From positions 1 to 51,989 of the forward strand of contig CAMCVS010000016.1 in NCBI GenBank assembly GCA_945881965.1: a DNA stretch of 51,989 bases, written 5' to 3'. A model generated the notes under the pieces. The model worked only from the letters and a program-made list of their open reading frames with translations, did not search any database and was not told the origin of the DNA. Shown piece after piece: positions 14,313-23,548 of this stretch. This stretch comes from Paracoccus haematequi (GTDB lineage: Bacteria; Pseudomonadota; Alphaproteobacteria; Rhodobacterales; Rhodobacteraceae). Within the stretch, counting starts at the first letter, position 1. Every line of letters begins with the position of its first letter. Made by a program: the position numbers and the translations under genes.

Positions 14313-15716
14313 TCAATGTGCGTGATCGCCGTTGATCGCGCCTTTGGGCAGGCGGATGCGAAATTCGGTGCCCTCCGGCCCGGTGCGCAGCAGGTCCAGC
14401 ATCCCGCCATGCCCGCGCACCAGATCTTGCGCGATGGCCAGACCCAGACCCGTGCCGCCCCGCCGCGCCGCGCCTTCGAATGCGGTGAACAGCTTGGTCT
14501 GCGCGCGGGCGGGCAGGCCCGGACCGGTATCAACGATGTGGATCGCCCAGGCGCGGTCCTCGTCCACCGCGCGCACGGCAATCTCGCCGGACTGGCCCGC
14601 CTGCTGGATCGCCTGCCGCGCATTGCGCACCAGGTTGATTAGCACACGATACATCTGTTCCGGGTCCATCCGCACGCGCATGTCCGACGGCACGTCCTGC
14701 GACAGGCTGATATCGGCATCGCCAATGGCAAGCCGCTCGCTTTCCAGAACATCCTCGACCACGTCCCACAGATGCACGCGGGCCAGTTTCGGCGGCGGTT
14801 CCTCGGCCTTGCCAAAAGCCAGAACGGCCTCGGTCAGGTTCACCGCGCGGGCGATGGAATTGACCAGCTTGGGGGCCATGCGCCGCACACCGGGGTCTTC
14901 CGACGCTTGCAGACGGTCGGTGAAGAGTTGCGCCGAGGTCAGGATATTGCGCAGGTCATGACTGACCTTTGCCACCGCCGTGCCCAGTTGCGCCAGCCGT
15001 TCCTTCTGTTTCAAGGCCGCCGTCAGTTGGGTTTGCAACGAGGCCAACGCCTCTTCGGCCTCGCGCAGTTCTGCAACACTGGCCTTGGGTGTCAGCACCG
15101 ACCGCGCGTCCTCGGGATGGGCGGCATAGGTTTTCATGCTGTCCACCACGCCCCGGATCGGCCGCACCAGCAATACCCGCACCGCCCAGAACAACAGCGC
15201 CGCCGTGATCACCGAAATCACCGCCGACAACGCCAGAATCCGCAGCCCGTAATCCAGCATGGCCAAGCGCAGCGGTTGGGTTTCCATCGTGACCTCGATC
15301 AGCAGCCCCGCCTCGCGCACCGGGTTGCCGATGACGCGGATCACCTGCGGTTCGGGGTCGAACAGCACCATGATGGCATCGCGGATCAGGACCAGCCCGC
15401 CGGCCTCGCGCAGGTCATAGGTGGCGCTGATCGGGCGCGGCATCGGCGCTTGCAGGATCAGTTGCCGCGCCTCGTCGCGGCGCAGCACCACGTTGAACAC
15501 GCCCGCGTTGCGCAAAAGTTCTTCCTCCAGATCGGGGGAGATCATGTCATCCGCCAACAGCGCCAATGACGCGATCTGCGCCCGTTCCAGCCGCGACAAC
15601 AAGTAATCCTCGCGGAACCGCGCGATGGACGGCACAAAGATCATGATCTCTGCCAGCATCACGAAGATGACAGTCAGGATCAGGAACCGGCCCGACAGCG
15701 AGTTCAGGAATGTCAT
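14313..15716 (-). CDS. Sensor histidine kinase (orphan)
   Basis: A 467-residue membrane kinase. Helices at about 10-30 and 158-180 bracket a periplasmic domain of about 125 residues; a HAMP-like linker and a coiled coil (about 215-245) follow. The phosphoacceptor is His253 in KVSHDLRNIL, the ATP-binding domain has N box NLVRNARQAI (361-370), G1 DTGPGLP (396-402) and G2 GGTGLGLAIAQ (420-430). No response regulator lies beside it, so its partner and signal are unknown. The start was set at MTFLNSLSGRFL, before the first helix, and not at an earlier in-frame codon inside the reductase gene. It follows the flavin reductase gene by 34 bases and may be co-transcribed. Confidence 0.88.
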   Translation of the reverse strand: MTFLNSLSGRFLILTVIFVMLAEIMIFVPSIARFREDYLLSRLERAQIASLALLADDMISPDLEEELLRNAGVFNVVLRRDEARQLILQAPMPRPISATYDLREAGGLVLIRDAIMVLFDPEPQVIRVIGNPVREAGLLIEVTMETQPLRLAMLDYGLRILALSAVISVITAALLFWAVRVLLVRPIRGVVDSMKTYAAHPEDARSVLTPKASVAELREAEEALASLQTQLTAALKQKERLAQLGTAVAKVSHDLRNILTSAQLFTDRLQASEDPGVRRMAPKLVNSIARAVNLTEAVLAFGKAEEPPPKLARVHLWDVVEDVLESERLAIGDADISLSQDVPSDMRVRMDPEQMYRVLINLVRNARQAIQQAGQSGEIAVRAVDEDRAWAIHIVDTGPGLPARAQTKLFTAFEGAARRGGTGLGLAIAQDLVRGHGGMLDLLRTGPEGTEFRIRLPKGAINGDHAH

Positions 15717-15750
15717 GAGTGCTGTTTGACCTCCCGAAAAGGCGGTGGCG

Positions 15751-17169
15751 TCAGGGCAGCCATCGCTGCACAAATCGCACCACGCGCTTGACCCTGACAC
15801 TATTGAACAACTTTGGCGAGAAATACGCCCCTGCCGCGCGTTTTGCCAGTTCCGACAGCGTCGGATAAGGCGCGACCATACCGGCGATGGCCGACATCTT
15901 TAGCCCATTCGCGATTGCCAGCGACCACAGCGCGATCTGCTCGCCTGCCTGCGGCCCCACGATGGTGGCCCCGATGGGACGACCGCGATGCACCATCACC
16001 TTGATGAACCCGTAATTCTGACGGGTGGCAATCGCGCGGTCATTATGCGCGGTGTCGAACCGGGCCACTGTCACCGCGTCACCATGCGCCCCGCGCGCCT
16101 CGGATTCCGTCAGGCCGATCTGCGCAAGTTCGGGGTCAGTATACGTGGCCCGCGGGATATGGTCGGTCCGCGCCCGCGCGGGCAGGCCGAACAGCACTTC
16201 GCGGATGATCAGCCCGGCGTGATAGCCCGCGACATGGGTGAATTGCATCCCGCCCGCCACATCGCCGATGGCATAGACGCGCCGGTTCGTCGTGCGCAGC
16301 CGCGCGTCAACGGTAATGCCCGCGCGGGTATGCGCGATCCCGGCGGCAGCAAGGTTCAGCCGGTCCACCTCGGCCCGCCGCCCGACCGCCACCAAAAGGT
16401 GCGAGCCGGAAAACACCCGCCCATCCTTGGCCACCACCTCGATTGCGCCCGCCTGCCCGCGCACCTCAGTCACGGGGGTATCCTCATGGATCACCACACC
16501 TTCGGCCCGCAACCGCGCCAGCAGCACACCCGCCGCCTCAGCGTCATCGCGGGCCAAGGCGCGCGCGCCCTCGATCACGGTCACGGCACAGCCCAGCCGG
16601 ACATGCGCCTGCGCCATTTCCATCCCAATGGGTCCGCCGCCGATGATCAGAAGATGGTCAGGCCGGTCGCGCAGCGCGAAGAGCGTCTCGTTGGTCAGGA
16701 AAGGCACATCGGACAGGCCGGGGATCGGCGGCACCACGGGGCTGGACCCGGTGGCGATGATGATGCGGCGCGCGGTGATTTCGGTGTCGGCGGCCACCAC
16801 GGTCTGCGGTCCGGTAAAAGCGGCCCAGCCCCGGATCACCGTCACGCCCAGCCCCTCGAACCGCTCCTGGCTGTCCAGCGGCGCGATATGGGCGATGACG
16901 CGGGCGACGTGATCCTTGGCCGCCGCATAATCAATCACCGGCGGGGACGCCGTGATCCCCATCGCCGCGCCCGCCGTGACCGCATGCGCCGCATGGCCCG
17001 CCGCCAGCAACGCCTTGGACGGCACACAGCCATAATTCAGGCAATCGCCGCCCATCTTGTGGCCTTCGACCAGCACGACCCGCGCGCCCATCTGCACGGC
17101 CCCCGCCGCGACGGACAACCCGCCCGACCCCGCGCCGATGACCAGAAGGTCGGTGGTGATCCGGTCCAT
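15751..17169 (-). CDS. FAD-dependent pyridine nucleotide-disulfide oxidoreductase (mercuric reductase/Lpd-like)
   Basis: Class I flavin disulfide reductase of 472 residues. An N-terminal FAD site GAGSGG (12-17) is followed by the redox-active disulfide GGDCLNYGCVPSK, with Cys43 and Cys48, then an NAD(P)H site GGGPIGMEMA in the middle and AIGDVAGG for FAD. It lacks the extra N-terminal metal-binding domain and C-terminal cysteine pair expected of a true mercuric reductase. Such reductases are commonly found next to, or fused with, TVP38/TMEM64 proteins, as here: its ATG begins one base after the upstream stop. Substrate unknown. Confidence 0.85.
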   Translation of the reverse strand: MDRITTDLLVIGAGSGGLSVAAGAVQMGARVVLVEGHKMGGDCLNYGCVPSKALLAAGHAAHAVTAGAAMGITASPPVIDYAAAKDHVARVIAHIAPLDSQERFEGLGVTVIRGWAAFTGPQTVVAADTEITARRIIIATGSSPVVPPIPGLSDVPFLTNETLFALRDRPDHLLIIGGGPIGMEMAQAHVRLGCAVTVIEGARALARDDAEAAGVLLARLRAEGVVIHEDTPVTEVRGQAGAIEVVAKDGRVFSGSHLLVAVGRRAEVDRLNLAAAGIAHTRAGITVDARLRTTNRRVYAIGDVAGGMQFTHVAGYHAGLIIREVLFGLPARARTDHIPRATYTDPELAQIGLTESEARGAHGDAVTVARFDTAHNDRAIATRQNYGFIKVMVHRGRPIGATIVGPQAGEQIALWSLAIANGLKMSAIAGMVAPYPTLSELAKRAAGAYFSPKLFNSVRVKRVVRFVQRWLP

Positions 17170-17170
17170 C

Positions 17171-17899
17171 TCAGGCCCCTTTCCGGCCCCGCAGGGCCTT
17201 GACGACAATCGGCAGCGCAGACAGCGCGCATAGCCCCAGAATGGGCAGCAGCACGGCGGGTTCAAGGATCACCTTGAGGTTCGGCTTTTCGCCGCGCGCG
17301 AACACCTCGCCCAGACCCGCGCCCACCGAACTATAGACCAGCCCGCCGGGAATGATGCCCAGAAACGTCGAAATGACAAAGCGGTGCAGCGGCACCCCGA
17401 CAAGCGCGGGGACCAGATTGGCGACAAAGAACGGCACCACCGGGACCAGCCGCATCAAGAACAGCACCTCCCATTGATTGGCGTCCAGCCCGCGTTTCAA
17501 CCGGCCCACCGCACCCTCGGCGGCGTCCAGCTTTTCGGTCAACCGCGCGCCCAGCCCGGCGCGCACCGCCAGAAAGATCGCAATTGCCCCCGCAGTGGCA
17601 CCGATGACGTTGAAAAGCACGCCGGGAAAGGTCGCAAACAGGAACCCGCCCGTGAGGGTCGCCACCGCCGCACCCGGCAAGGACAGCGCGACAATCGCCG
17701 CATAGGCCAGAATGAACACTGCCACCGTCAGCCCGTAATGGGCATCGCGATAGGCCAGCAGCATGGCACGGTGTTTCGCCAGCGCATGAAAGCTGAGCGT
17801 GTCGTGCAACAGATACCCGCCCACCACCGCCGCCGCCACGATCACCGCCAAAGGCAGCAGGCGCAGCACCGAACGTGGGCGAGGTTCTCTGTCAGTCAT
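17171..17899 (-). CDS. TVP38/TMEM64 (VTT/DedA-like) membrane protein
   Basis: A 242-residue integral membrane protein with about six hydrophobic segments: one near residues 13-32, one at about 54-75, and the VTT-domain core with SLPGAAVATLTGGFLFA, the conserved FNVIGATAGA glycine region and RLVPVVPFF, followed by FLGIIPGG. Family members act in membrane lipid or solute homeostasis, but no substrate is known for this one. The gene is directly followed by the flavin disulfide reductase, giving a conserved two-gene unit whose joint role is not established. Confidence 0.88.
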   Translation of the reverse strand: MTDREPRPRSVLRLLPLAVIVAAAVVGGYLLHDTLSFHALAKHRAMLLAYRDAHYGLTVAVFILAYAAIVALSLPGAAVATLTGGFLFATFPGVLFNVIGATAGAIAIFLAVRAGLGARLTEKLDAAEGAVGRLKRGLDANQWEVLFLMRLVPVVPFFVANLVPALVGVPLHRFVISTFLGIIPGGLVYSSVGAGLGEVFARGEKPNLKVILEPAVLLPILGLCALSALPIVVKALRGRKGA

Positions 17900-18108
17900 C
17901 CGCCCGTCCCTGCCAAGTGATACATAGTGTCACGCAATTCCCCCTACATGCCAAGCGATGCCGCGAAAAGGCAGCCCGGATCACGGGCGCTTGATCACGC
18001 GCTCCGGTTTGGTCATCTCCCGACGGAAAAACTGCGGTTCGGACGCGGTTTTGTAACATGGTCCGGCACCATTCGCCGGGTTTGTTGCAGTTTCACGACG
18101 GTCGGGGT

Positions 18109-18137
18109 TTGACAGCCCCGCGCCTCACCCCTATAGA
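18109..18137 (+). promoter_or_regulatory. Sigma-70 type promoter of rpmH and the 17900-18247 gap
   Basis: TTGACA at 18109-18114 and TATAGA at 18132-18137 are separated by 17 bases, a near-ideal housekeeping promoter. The transcript would start about 18145, giving a leader of about 100 bases with a perfect 6-bp hairpin GCCGCC-TTC-GGCGGC at 18186-18200 before the rpmH ribosome site GGAG. The rest of the 348-base gap, toward the divergent TVP38 gene, holds no coding frame that I can support. Confidence 0.7.
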
Positions 18138-18247
18138 CCGGGCTTCAGAATTCAGGGTCAGCGGCGATTCCGCGCGCCCTTTCGGGCCGCCTTCGGCGGC
18201 AAAGATCAAAGGCCGCCTGATCGCGGCAAGTTAACGGAGCCGCAGCC

Positions 18248-18382
18248 ATGAAGCGCACTTACCAACCCTCGAAACTTGTTCGCAAGAAGCGTCACGGTTT
18301 CCGCGCCCGCATGGCGACTGTCGGCGGCCGCAAGGTGCTGGCAGCGCGCCGCGCGCGTGGCCGCAAGGTGCTGTGCGCCTGA
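18248..18382 (+). CDS. rpmH: Large ribosomal subunit protein bL34
   Basis: A 44-residue, very basic protein beginning [20 protein letters not shown] and ending GRKVLCA, the universal bL34 pattern. It is too short to be listed by length-filtered gene finders. It is part of the 50S subunit near the exit side. The order rpmH-rnpA-yidD-...-yidC is the conserved bacterial arrangement. GGAG lies nine bases before the ATG, and the strong promoter upstream probably drives the rpmH-rnpA-yidD-ttcA genes. Confidence 0.98.
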   Translation: MKRTYQPSKLVRKKRHGFRARMATVGGRKVLAARRARGRKVLCA

Positions 18383-18405
18383 TACCTCCCGCAGGGGACG
18401 ATCAC

Positions 18406-18825
18406 ATGACGCCGCCGGAGGCTCCCTTGGTCACAGACCACGGGTCACAGCCCCCGGCGGCTTTGTCGTGCGCGCTGACCGTGTTGCGGCAGCGGTCGGA
18501 TTTCCTCAAGGCCGCGTCGGCCCGTCGTGCGCCGGCCAATTCGATGCTGGTGCAGGCGCGGCGGCGCAGCGATGATGACCCCGCCACCGGCATCCGCGTC
18601 GGGTTCACCTGTTCCAAGAAGGTCGGCAATTCCGTCGCGCGCAACCGCGCCAAGCGTCGCCTGCGCGAAGCCGCGCGCGCCGTGCTGCCCGGTCATGGCC
18701 GCCCCGGATGGGATTACGTGCTGATCGGGCGCGCGGGGGCCACGGTGGACCGGCGGTTCGATCTGCTGCTTGCTGATCTGACTGACGCGCTGGCGCGGCT
18801 GCACACAGAACGGACGCCGCGATGA
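18406..18825 (+). CDS. rnpA: Ribonuclease P protein component
   Basis: Protein subunit of RNase P, which helps the catalytic RNA mature tRNA 5' ends. The 139-residue protein has the family core FTCSKKVGNSVARNRAKRRL (the RNR motif that binds the RNA) and GWDYVLIGR near the C-terminus. The start at MTPPEAPLV follows GCAGGGGACG; the N-terminal 30 residues before LRQRSDFLKA are an extension often seen in alphaproteobacteria. Its stop overlaps the yidD start by four bases. Confidence 0.95.
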   Translation: MTPPEAPLVTDHGSQPPAALSCALTVLRQRSDFLKAASARRAPANSMLVQARRRSDDDPATGIRVGFTCSKKVGNSVARNRAKRRLREAARAVLPGHGRPGWDYVLIGRAGATVDRRFDLLLADLTDALARLHTERTPR

Positions 18826-19103
18826 CCCCGCTCGCGCATGTCATCGCTTTGCCGTTGCGGGCCTATCGCCTGCTGTTTAGCCCCTGGGTCGGGCATAACT
18901 GCCGGTTCCAGCCCACCTGTTCGGTTTATGCGCTGGAGGCGTTGGAACGGCATGGTGCGGCGATGGGGTTCTGGTATGCCACCCGACGCATCCTGAAATG
19001 CCACCCCTTCGGGTCCATGGGCTATGACCCGGTGCCGGGGGCGGACCCAGATCATGACGCCGCCTGCAAACATTCGCCCAAACACGCGCCGCGACAGGAT
19101 TAG
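18822..19103 (+). CDS. yidD: Membrane protein insertion efficiency factor YidD
   Basis: A 93-residue protein with the YidD core: [20 protein letters not shown], then [10 protein letters not shown] and RILKCHPFG, including the conserved cysteines. It is a small peripheral inner-membrane protein that supports YidC-dependent insertion. ATGA overlap with rnpA gives coupling, as in most bacteria, and yidC itself follows two genes later. Confidence 0.95.
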   Translation: MTPLAHVIALPLRAYRLLFSPWVGHNCRFQPTCSVYALEALERHGAAMGFWYATRRILKCHPFGSMGYDPVPGADPDHDAACKHSPKHAPRQD

Positions 19104-19105
19104 CC

Positions 19106-19975
19106 ATGCTGGACGAACCCGACGACATCCACCCGCTGTTTTTCGGCGCGCCCAAGACCACCGAATTCAAGAAGCTGCGCAAGCGGATCGTCCAAGACGT
19201 GCGCGAGGCGATCGACCGCTATGGCATGATCGAACGCGGCGCGCGCTGGCTTGTCTGTTTGTCGGGCGGCAAAGACAGCTATACCCTGTTGGCCGTGCTG
19301 CACGAATTGCAATGGCGCGGGCTGCTGCCGGTGGACCTGTTGGCCTGCAATCTGGATCAGGGCCAGCCGGGGTTTCCCGCCACCGTGCTGCCCGAATTTC
19401 TGACGCGGATGGGCGTCCCGCACCGGATCGAATATCAGGACACCTATTCCATCGTGATGGACAAGGTGCCGGCGGGGCGGACCTATTGCGCGCTGTGTTC
19501 GCGGCTGCGGCGCGGGAACCTGTACCGGATCGCCCGCGAAGAGGGCTGTTCTGCCGTCGTCCTTGGCCATCACCGCGACGACATTCTGGAAACGTTTTTC
19601 CTGAACCTGTTCCATGGCGGGCGAATCGCCACCATGCCGCCCAAGTTGGTGAACGAGGAAGGCGACCTGTTCGTCTATCGCCCGCTGGCCCATGTCGCCG
19701 AAGATGACTGCGACCGTTTCGCCCGCGCGATGAATTATCCGATCATCCCCTGCGATCTGTGCGGGTCGCAAGACGGGCTGCAACGCCAGCAAATCAAGGG
19801 CTTGCTGGATGATTGGGAACGCCGCAGCCCCGGCAGGCGGCAAAAGATGTTCACCGCGCTGATGAACGTGCGCCCCTCGCACATGATCGATACCGCGCTG
19901 TTCGATTTTCTCGGGCTGGCGCGCGGAAAGATTGATTTCGACGCAAATGACCCCGAAACGCCCCGGTTGCGTTAA
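19106..19975 (+). CDS. ttcA: tRNA 2-thiocytidine(32) synthetase TtcA
   Basis: Iron-sulfur tRNA-modifying enzyme that thiolates C32 of certain tRNAs with ATP. The 289-residue protein has the PP-loop SGGKDS at 53-58 and the paired cysteines of the [4Fe-4S] site: CALC (Cys128 and Cys131) and CDLC (Cys216 and Cys219), where only part of these act as ligands. [14 protein letters not shown] is also typical of the family. It begins two bases after yidD, so it belongs to the rpmH operon; tRNA-Arg species are among known substrates of the family. Confidence 0.93.
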   Translation: MLDEPDDIHPLFFGAPKTTEFKKLRKRIVQDVREAIDRYGMIERGARWLVCLSGGKDSYTLLAVLHELQWRGLLPVDLLACNLDQGQPGFPATVLPEFLTRMGVPHRIEYQDTYSIVMDKVPAGRTYCALCSRLRRGNLYRIAREEGCSAVVLGHHRDDILETFFLNLFHGGRIATMPPKLVNEEGDLFVYRPLAHVAEDDCDRFARAMNYPIIPCDLCGSQDGLQRQQIKGLLDDWERRSPGRRQKMFTALMNVRPSHMIDTALFDFLGLARGKIDFDANDPETPRLR

Positions 19976-20034
19976 GAGAGGCTTCACGCAGCGCGCCTAT
20001 CCCTGTTGCAGAACAAAACGGGAAAAGGTGCGCA

Positions 20035-21546
20035 ATGGCCATCACGCTTGCCCATCGGATGCGGCATATCCGGGCTGATCTGCGCGCCGTTCTGCATGGC
20101 CCGCATATGCTGGCGTTCCTGCCTGCGGCGGCGCTGGCCGCGTTCTGGATCGGTGGTGAGCTGTGGTTGCTGCTGGTCGCGCTGCTGATCCCTGTCGCCT
20201 ATGTGCTGGTGGATGCCACGCCTGCGCCGGTGATCACGGATGATGACACCTCGCCCGAAACCCTGATTGCGGCCACGCTGGCGCAATGCGGGCCCACGCG
20301 CACAGCGGTGGTGTTTCGCCTGATGCTGGATGATTTCAACCTGTTGGTGGACCGGCAGGGCCTGCAAGCGGCGGACACCGTTCTGGGGCAGGTTGCAACC
20401 CGGCTGCAAAGCGCGCTGCGTCAGGGCGACCATGTGTTGCCGATGCAGGATGGCGGGTTCTGCGTCGTCACCGCGCCGGTGCGGCACATGGATATCGACA
20501 GCGCCATTCAAATCGCGGGGCGGATGCAGACCGCCGTCGAAGACCCGGTGATGGTCGGCGCGGCGTCGGTTTTCATGTCCTGTTCCATCGGCTTTTGCCT
20601 GACCAGCCGCAATCCCGGCGCGACGGCCGCCACGCTCTATGAGGCGGCTGAGGCCGCGCTGACAGAGGCGCGCCAGAACGCCCCCTCTGCCATCCGGGCC
20701 CACGCCCGCGGCATGCAAAGCGAACGTGCCAGCCGGTCGCTGATGGCTGCAGAGGCGGCAGCGGCGCTGGAAAACGGCCAGATCCGGCCATGGTTTCAGC
20801 CGCAGATATCCACCGATACCGGCGAGGTGACGGGGTTTGAAACACTGGCGCGCTGGATCCATCCCGAACGCGGCCTGATTTCCCCCGCCGAATTTCTGCC
20901 CGTGATGGAAGAGGCAGGGCTGACCCCTCGTCTGGGCGAGGTGATGTTGCGCGGCGCGCTGACGGCCCTTTCGGCCTGGCATGCGCAGGGGTTTGCCGTG
21001 CCTGCGGTCGGGGTAAATTTCTCGGCCGCCGAACTGCGCGACCCTGCCCTGCCCGACCGCATCCGCTGGGAACTTGACCGCTTCGACCTCGATGCCGACG
21101 CGCTGATGGTCGAGGTGCTGGAAACCGTCATCGCCACCACGCCGGATGATGCCGTGGTCCGCACCATCAGCGCCTTGTCGCGCATGGGCTGCCGGATTGA
21201 TCTGGATGATTTTGGCACCGGCCATGCCTCGCTGGCGTCGATCCGCCGTTTCACCGCCAGCCGGATCAAGATTGACCGCTCTTTCGTGATGAAGGTGGAC
21301 CGCGATCCCGATCAACAGCGCATGGTCACCGCCATCCTCAGCATGGCCGAACGGCTGGGGCTGGATACTTTGGCCGAAGGTGTTGAAACCGTGGGCGAAC
21401 ACGCAATGCTGGCACAACTGGGATGCCGCCATGTACAGGGCTTCGGTATCGCACGCCCGATGCCGGTGGAACAGACCCGCGACTGGATGCAGGCGCATCG
21501 CGCAAAACTGGCCACGCCCCCCGATATTCGCGCCGCGCGGGGGTAA
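20035..21546 (+). CDS. Membrane-anchored GGDEF/EAL protein with degenerate GGDEF
   Basis: A 503-residue cyclic-di-GMP protein. Two hydrophobic segments at about 27-58 anchor it; a GGDEF-like domain (about 85-225) has QDGGF in place of GGDEF and should not make c-di-GMP. The EAL domain (about 235-490) keeps the catalytic set: E269 in ETL, N328, E360 or E363, DD at 391-392 in DDFGTG, K412, E448 or E451, and Q468. It is therefore probably a phosphodiesterase, with the GGDEF half acting as a sensor or dimer module. The gene stands between ttcA and yidC with 59 bases before it. Confidence 0.9.
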   Translation: MAITLAHRMRHIRADLRAVLHGPHMLAFLPAAALAAFWIGGELWLLLVALLIPVAYVLVDATPAPVITDDDTSPETLIAATLAQCGPTRTAVVFRLMLDDFNLLVDRQGLQAADTVLGQVATRLQSALRQGDHVLPMQDGGFCVVTAPVRHMDIDSAIQIAGRMQTAVEDPVMVGAASVFMSCSIGFCLTSRNPGATAATLYEAAEAALTEARQNAPSAIRAHARGMQSERASRSLMAAEAAAALENGQIRPWFQPQISTDTGEVTGFETLARWIHPERGLISPAEFLPVMEEAGLTPRLGEVMLRGALTALSAWHAQGFAVPAVGVNFSAAELRDPALPDRIRWELDRFDLDADALMVEVLETVIATTPDDAVVRTISALSRMGCRIDLDDFGTGHASLASIRRFTASRIKIDRSFVMKVDRDPDQQRMVTAILSMAERLGLDTLAEGVETVGEHAMLAQLGCRHVQGFGIARPMPVEQTRDWMQAHRAKLATPPDIRAARG

Positions 21547-21712
21547 TTCTGGACTGTTGCGCGAGCCTGGGTTGGCGTTTTTCAAATGGCAAAACGCGAC
21601 AAGGCCGATGTCGCACCCCGCCCATCGGGGTGGAATCCACTTGACCTTTCAGGCCCCAGTCTGTTGAACCACTGCGATATGCCCCCCGGTTTTCAACGGA
21701 AGACACGTCGCA

Positions 21713-23548
21713 ATGGATGATCAGAACAAGAACCTGCTGTTGGCCACCGGCCTGTCCTTTGTGGTGATCCTCGTGTGGTTCCTGCTGTTTCCGCCACCCA
21801 CAGCCCCGCTGCTGCCGGAACCGGCTGCCGTGACAGAAACCGCGCCGCAAGCCTCTGCTGATCCGGCCAAGGCGACAGCCGCAACCGATACCGCCCCCGC
21901 GGCTTTGGCCGCCGCGCCGCGCGTCGCCATCGACACCCCCCGCCTGCAGGGCTCGCTGTCCCTGTTGGGCGGTCGGATCGACGATATCCGGCTCAAGGAT
22001 TTCCGCGACACCCTGGCCAAAGATGCGCCTATTGTCACGGTCATGCGCCCCCAAGGGCAGACCGACGCCTATTACGCGCTCTATGGCTGGGCCGCAGGCA
22101 CCGGCCTGACGCCGACGGATGTGCCGGGACCGAACACGCTGTGGTCCGCTCCGGCTGGTTCAACCCTGTCGCCCACCACACCCGTCACCCTGACATGGGA
22201 CAATGGCAAGGGCCTGACCTTTACCCGGACCCTCGCGGTGGACACGGATTTCCTGTTCACCGTGACGCAATCGGTGACCAACACCGGCGCGACCGAGGCC
22301 AGCCTTGCCCCCTTCGGCATCCTTGTGCGCCATGGTGAACCACAGGACCTGAAGAAATTCTTTATCCTTCATGAAGGCGTCGTCGCGATGGCCGACGGCA
22401 CCCTGACCGAAGAAAAATACGCCAACATCGCGGATTTCGATTTCAACGAACGCGAAGGCACCCCGGCCGAGGTGACCCAGGTCACAGCCAATGGCTGGAT
22501 CGGCTTTACCGACCACTATTGGATGGCCACCCTGATCCCATCTGCGGGCAGCGCCTTCAAGTCGGTCATCAAACATGACCCGCTGCGCGATATCTATCAG
22601 GCCGAAGCCGTGCTGCCGACACGCACGGTTGCCCCCGGCCAATCCGACAGCGTGACCACCCGACTGTTTGTCGGGGCCAAGGAATGGGAAACCATCCGCA
22701 GCTACCAGAACGATGGCGGCATCGTCGGTTTTCTGGACTCCATCGACTGGGGCTGGTTCTTCTTCCTGACCAAACCGATTTTCGCCACCTTGCATTGGTT
22801 GAACGCCTGGCTGGCCGGGCTGGGTGTGCCAGGGTCAATGGGGTGGGCGATCATCGCGTTGACCCTGATCCTGAAGGCGCTGGTCTTTCCGCTCGCCTAT
22901 AAATCCTATGCCTCGATGGCGCGGATGAAAGAGTTGCAGCCCGAGATGGAAAAGATCAAGGAGCGCGCCGGCGAAGACCGCCAACGCCTGCAAAAAGAGA
23001 TGATGGAGCTGTATCAGAAAGAAAAGGTAAACCCCGCCGCCGGATGTCTGCCCATTCTGATACAAATCCCGATCTTTTTCTCGCTCTACAAGGTGATTTT
23101 CGTCACCATGGAATTGCGGCATGCGCCTTGGATCGGCTGGATCAATGACCTGTCCGCGCCCGATCCGTCCTCTATCCTGAACCTGTTCGGCCTGTTGCCC
23201 TTTACCCCGCCCGGCCCTGAAAGCATCTTCTTCATCCTGTCGCTGGGCGTGCTGCCGATCATCCTCGGCATTTCGATGTGGCTGCAACAGAAACTGAACC
23301 CGGCCCCCCCGGACCCGATGCAGGCGCAGATTTTTGCTTGGATGCCTTGGGTGTTCATGTTCATGCTGGGCACATTCGCGTCGGGGCTGATCGTCTACTG
23401 GATTGTGAACAACCTGATCACCTTCGCGCAGCAATACCTGATCATGCGCAGCCATGGCTACAAGCCGGACGTGTTCGGCAACATCCTGTCCGGCTTCCGC
23501 AAGAAACCGGCGACCCCGCCCAGCACACCGGATGGCAAAGGAAAATGA
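21713..23548 (+). CDS. yidC: Membrane protein insertase YidC
   Basis: Inserts and folds inner-membrane proteins alone or with SecYEG. The 611-residue protein has an N-terminal signal anchor (residues about 7-26), a large periplasmic domain with a proline/alanine-rich linker (about 28-65), and the conserved C-terminal helices: GSMGWAIIALTLILKALVFP, a cytosolic coiled hairpin MKELQPEMEKIKERAGEDR, then NPAAGCLPILIQIPIFFSLY. The 166-base upstream gap may hold a promoter; a GGAAGA lies ten bases before the ATG. Its TGA overlaps the next ATG. Confidence 0.97.
   Translation: MDDQNKNLLLATGLSFVVILVWFLLFPPPTAPLLPEPAAVTETAPQASADPAKATAATDTAPAALAAAPRVAIDTPRLQGSLSLLGGRIDDIRLKDFRDTLAKDAPIVTVMRPQGQTDAYYALYGWAAGTGLTPTDVPGPNTLWSAPAGSTLSPTTPVTLTWDNGKGLTFTRTLAVDTDFLFTVTQSVTNTGATEASLAPFGILVRHGEPQDLKKFFILHEGVVAMADGTLTEEKYANIADFDFNEREGTPAEVTQVTANGWIGFTDHYWMATLIPSAGSAFKSVIKHDPLRDIYQAEAVLPTRTVAPGQSDSVTTRLFVGAKEWETIRSYQNDGGIVGFLDSIDWGWFFFLTKPIFATLHWLNAWLAGLGVPGSMGWAIIALTLILKALVFPLAYKSYASMARMKELQPEMEKIKERAGEDRQRLQKEMMELYQKEKVNPAAGCLPILIQIPIFFSLYKVIFVTMELRHAPWIGWINDLSAPDPSSILNLFGLLPFTPPGPESIFFILSLGVLPIILGISMWLQQKLNPAPPDPMQAQIFAWMPWVFMFMLGTFASGLIVYWIVNNLITFAQQYLIMRSHGYKPDVFGNILSGFRKKPATPPSTPDGKGK

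Noticed and set aside
15751-17169. True mercuric reductase (merA)
   Set aside because: The protein lacks the N-terminal metal-binding domain and the C-terminal vicinal cysteines, and no other mer genes are nearby.
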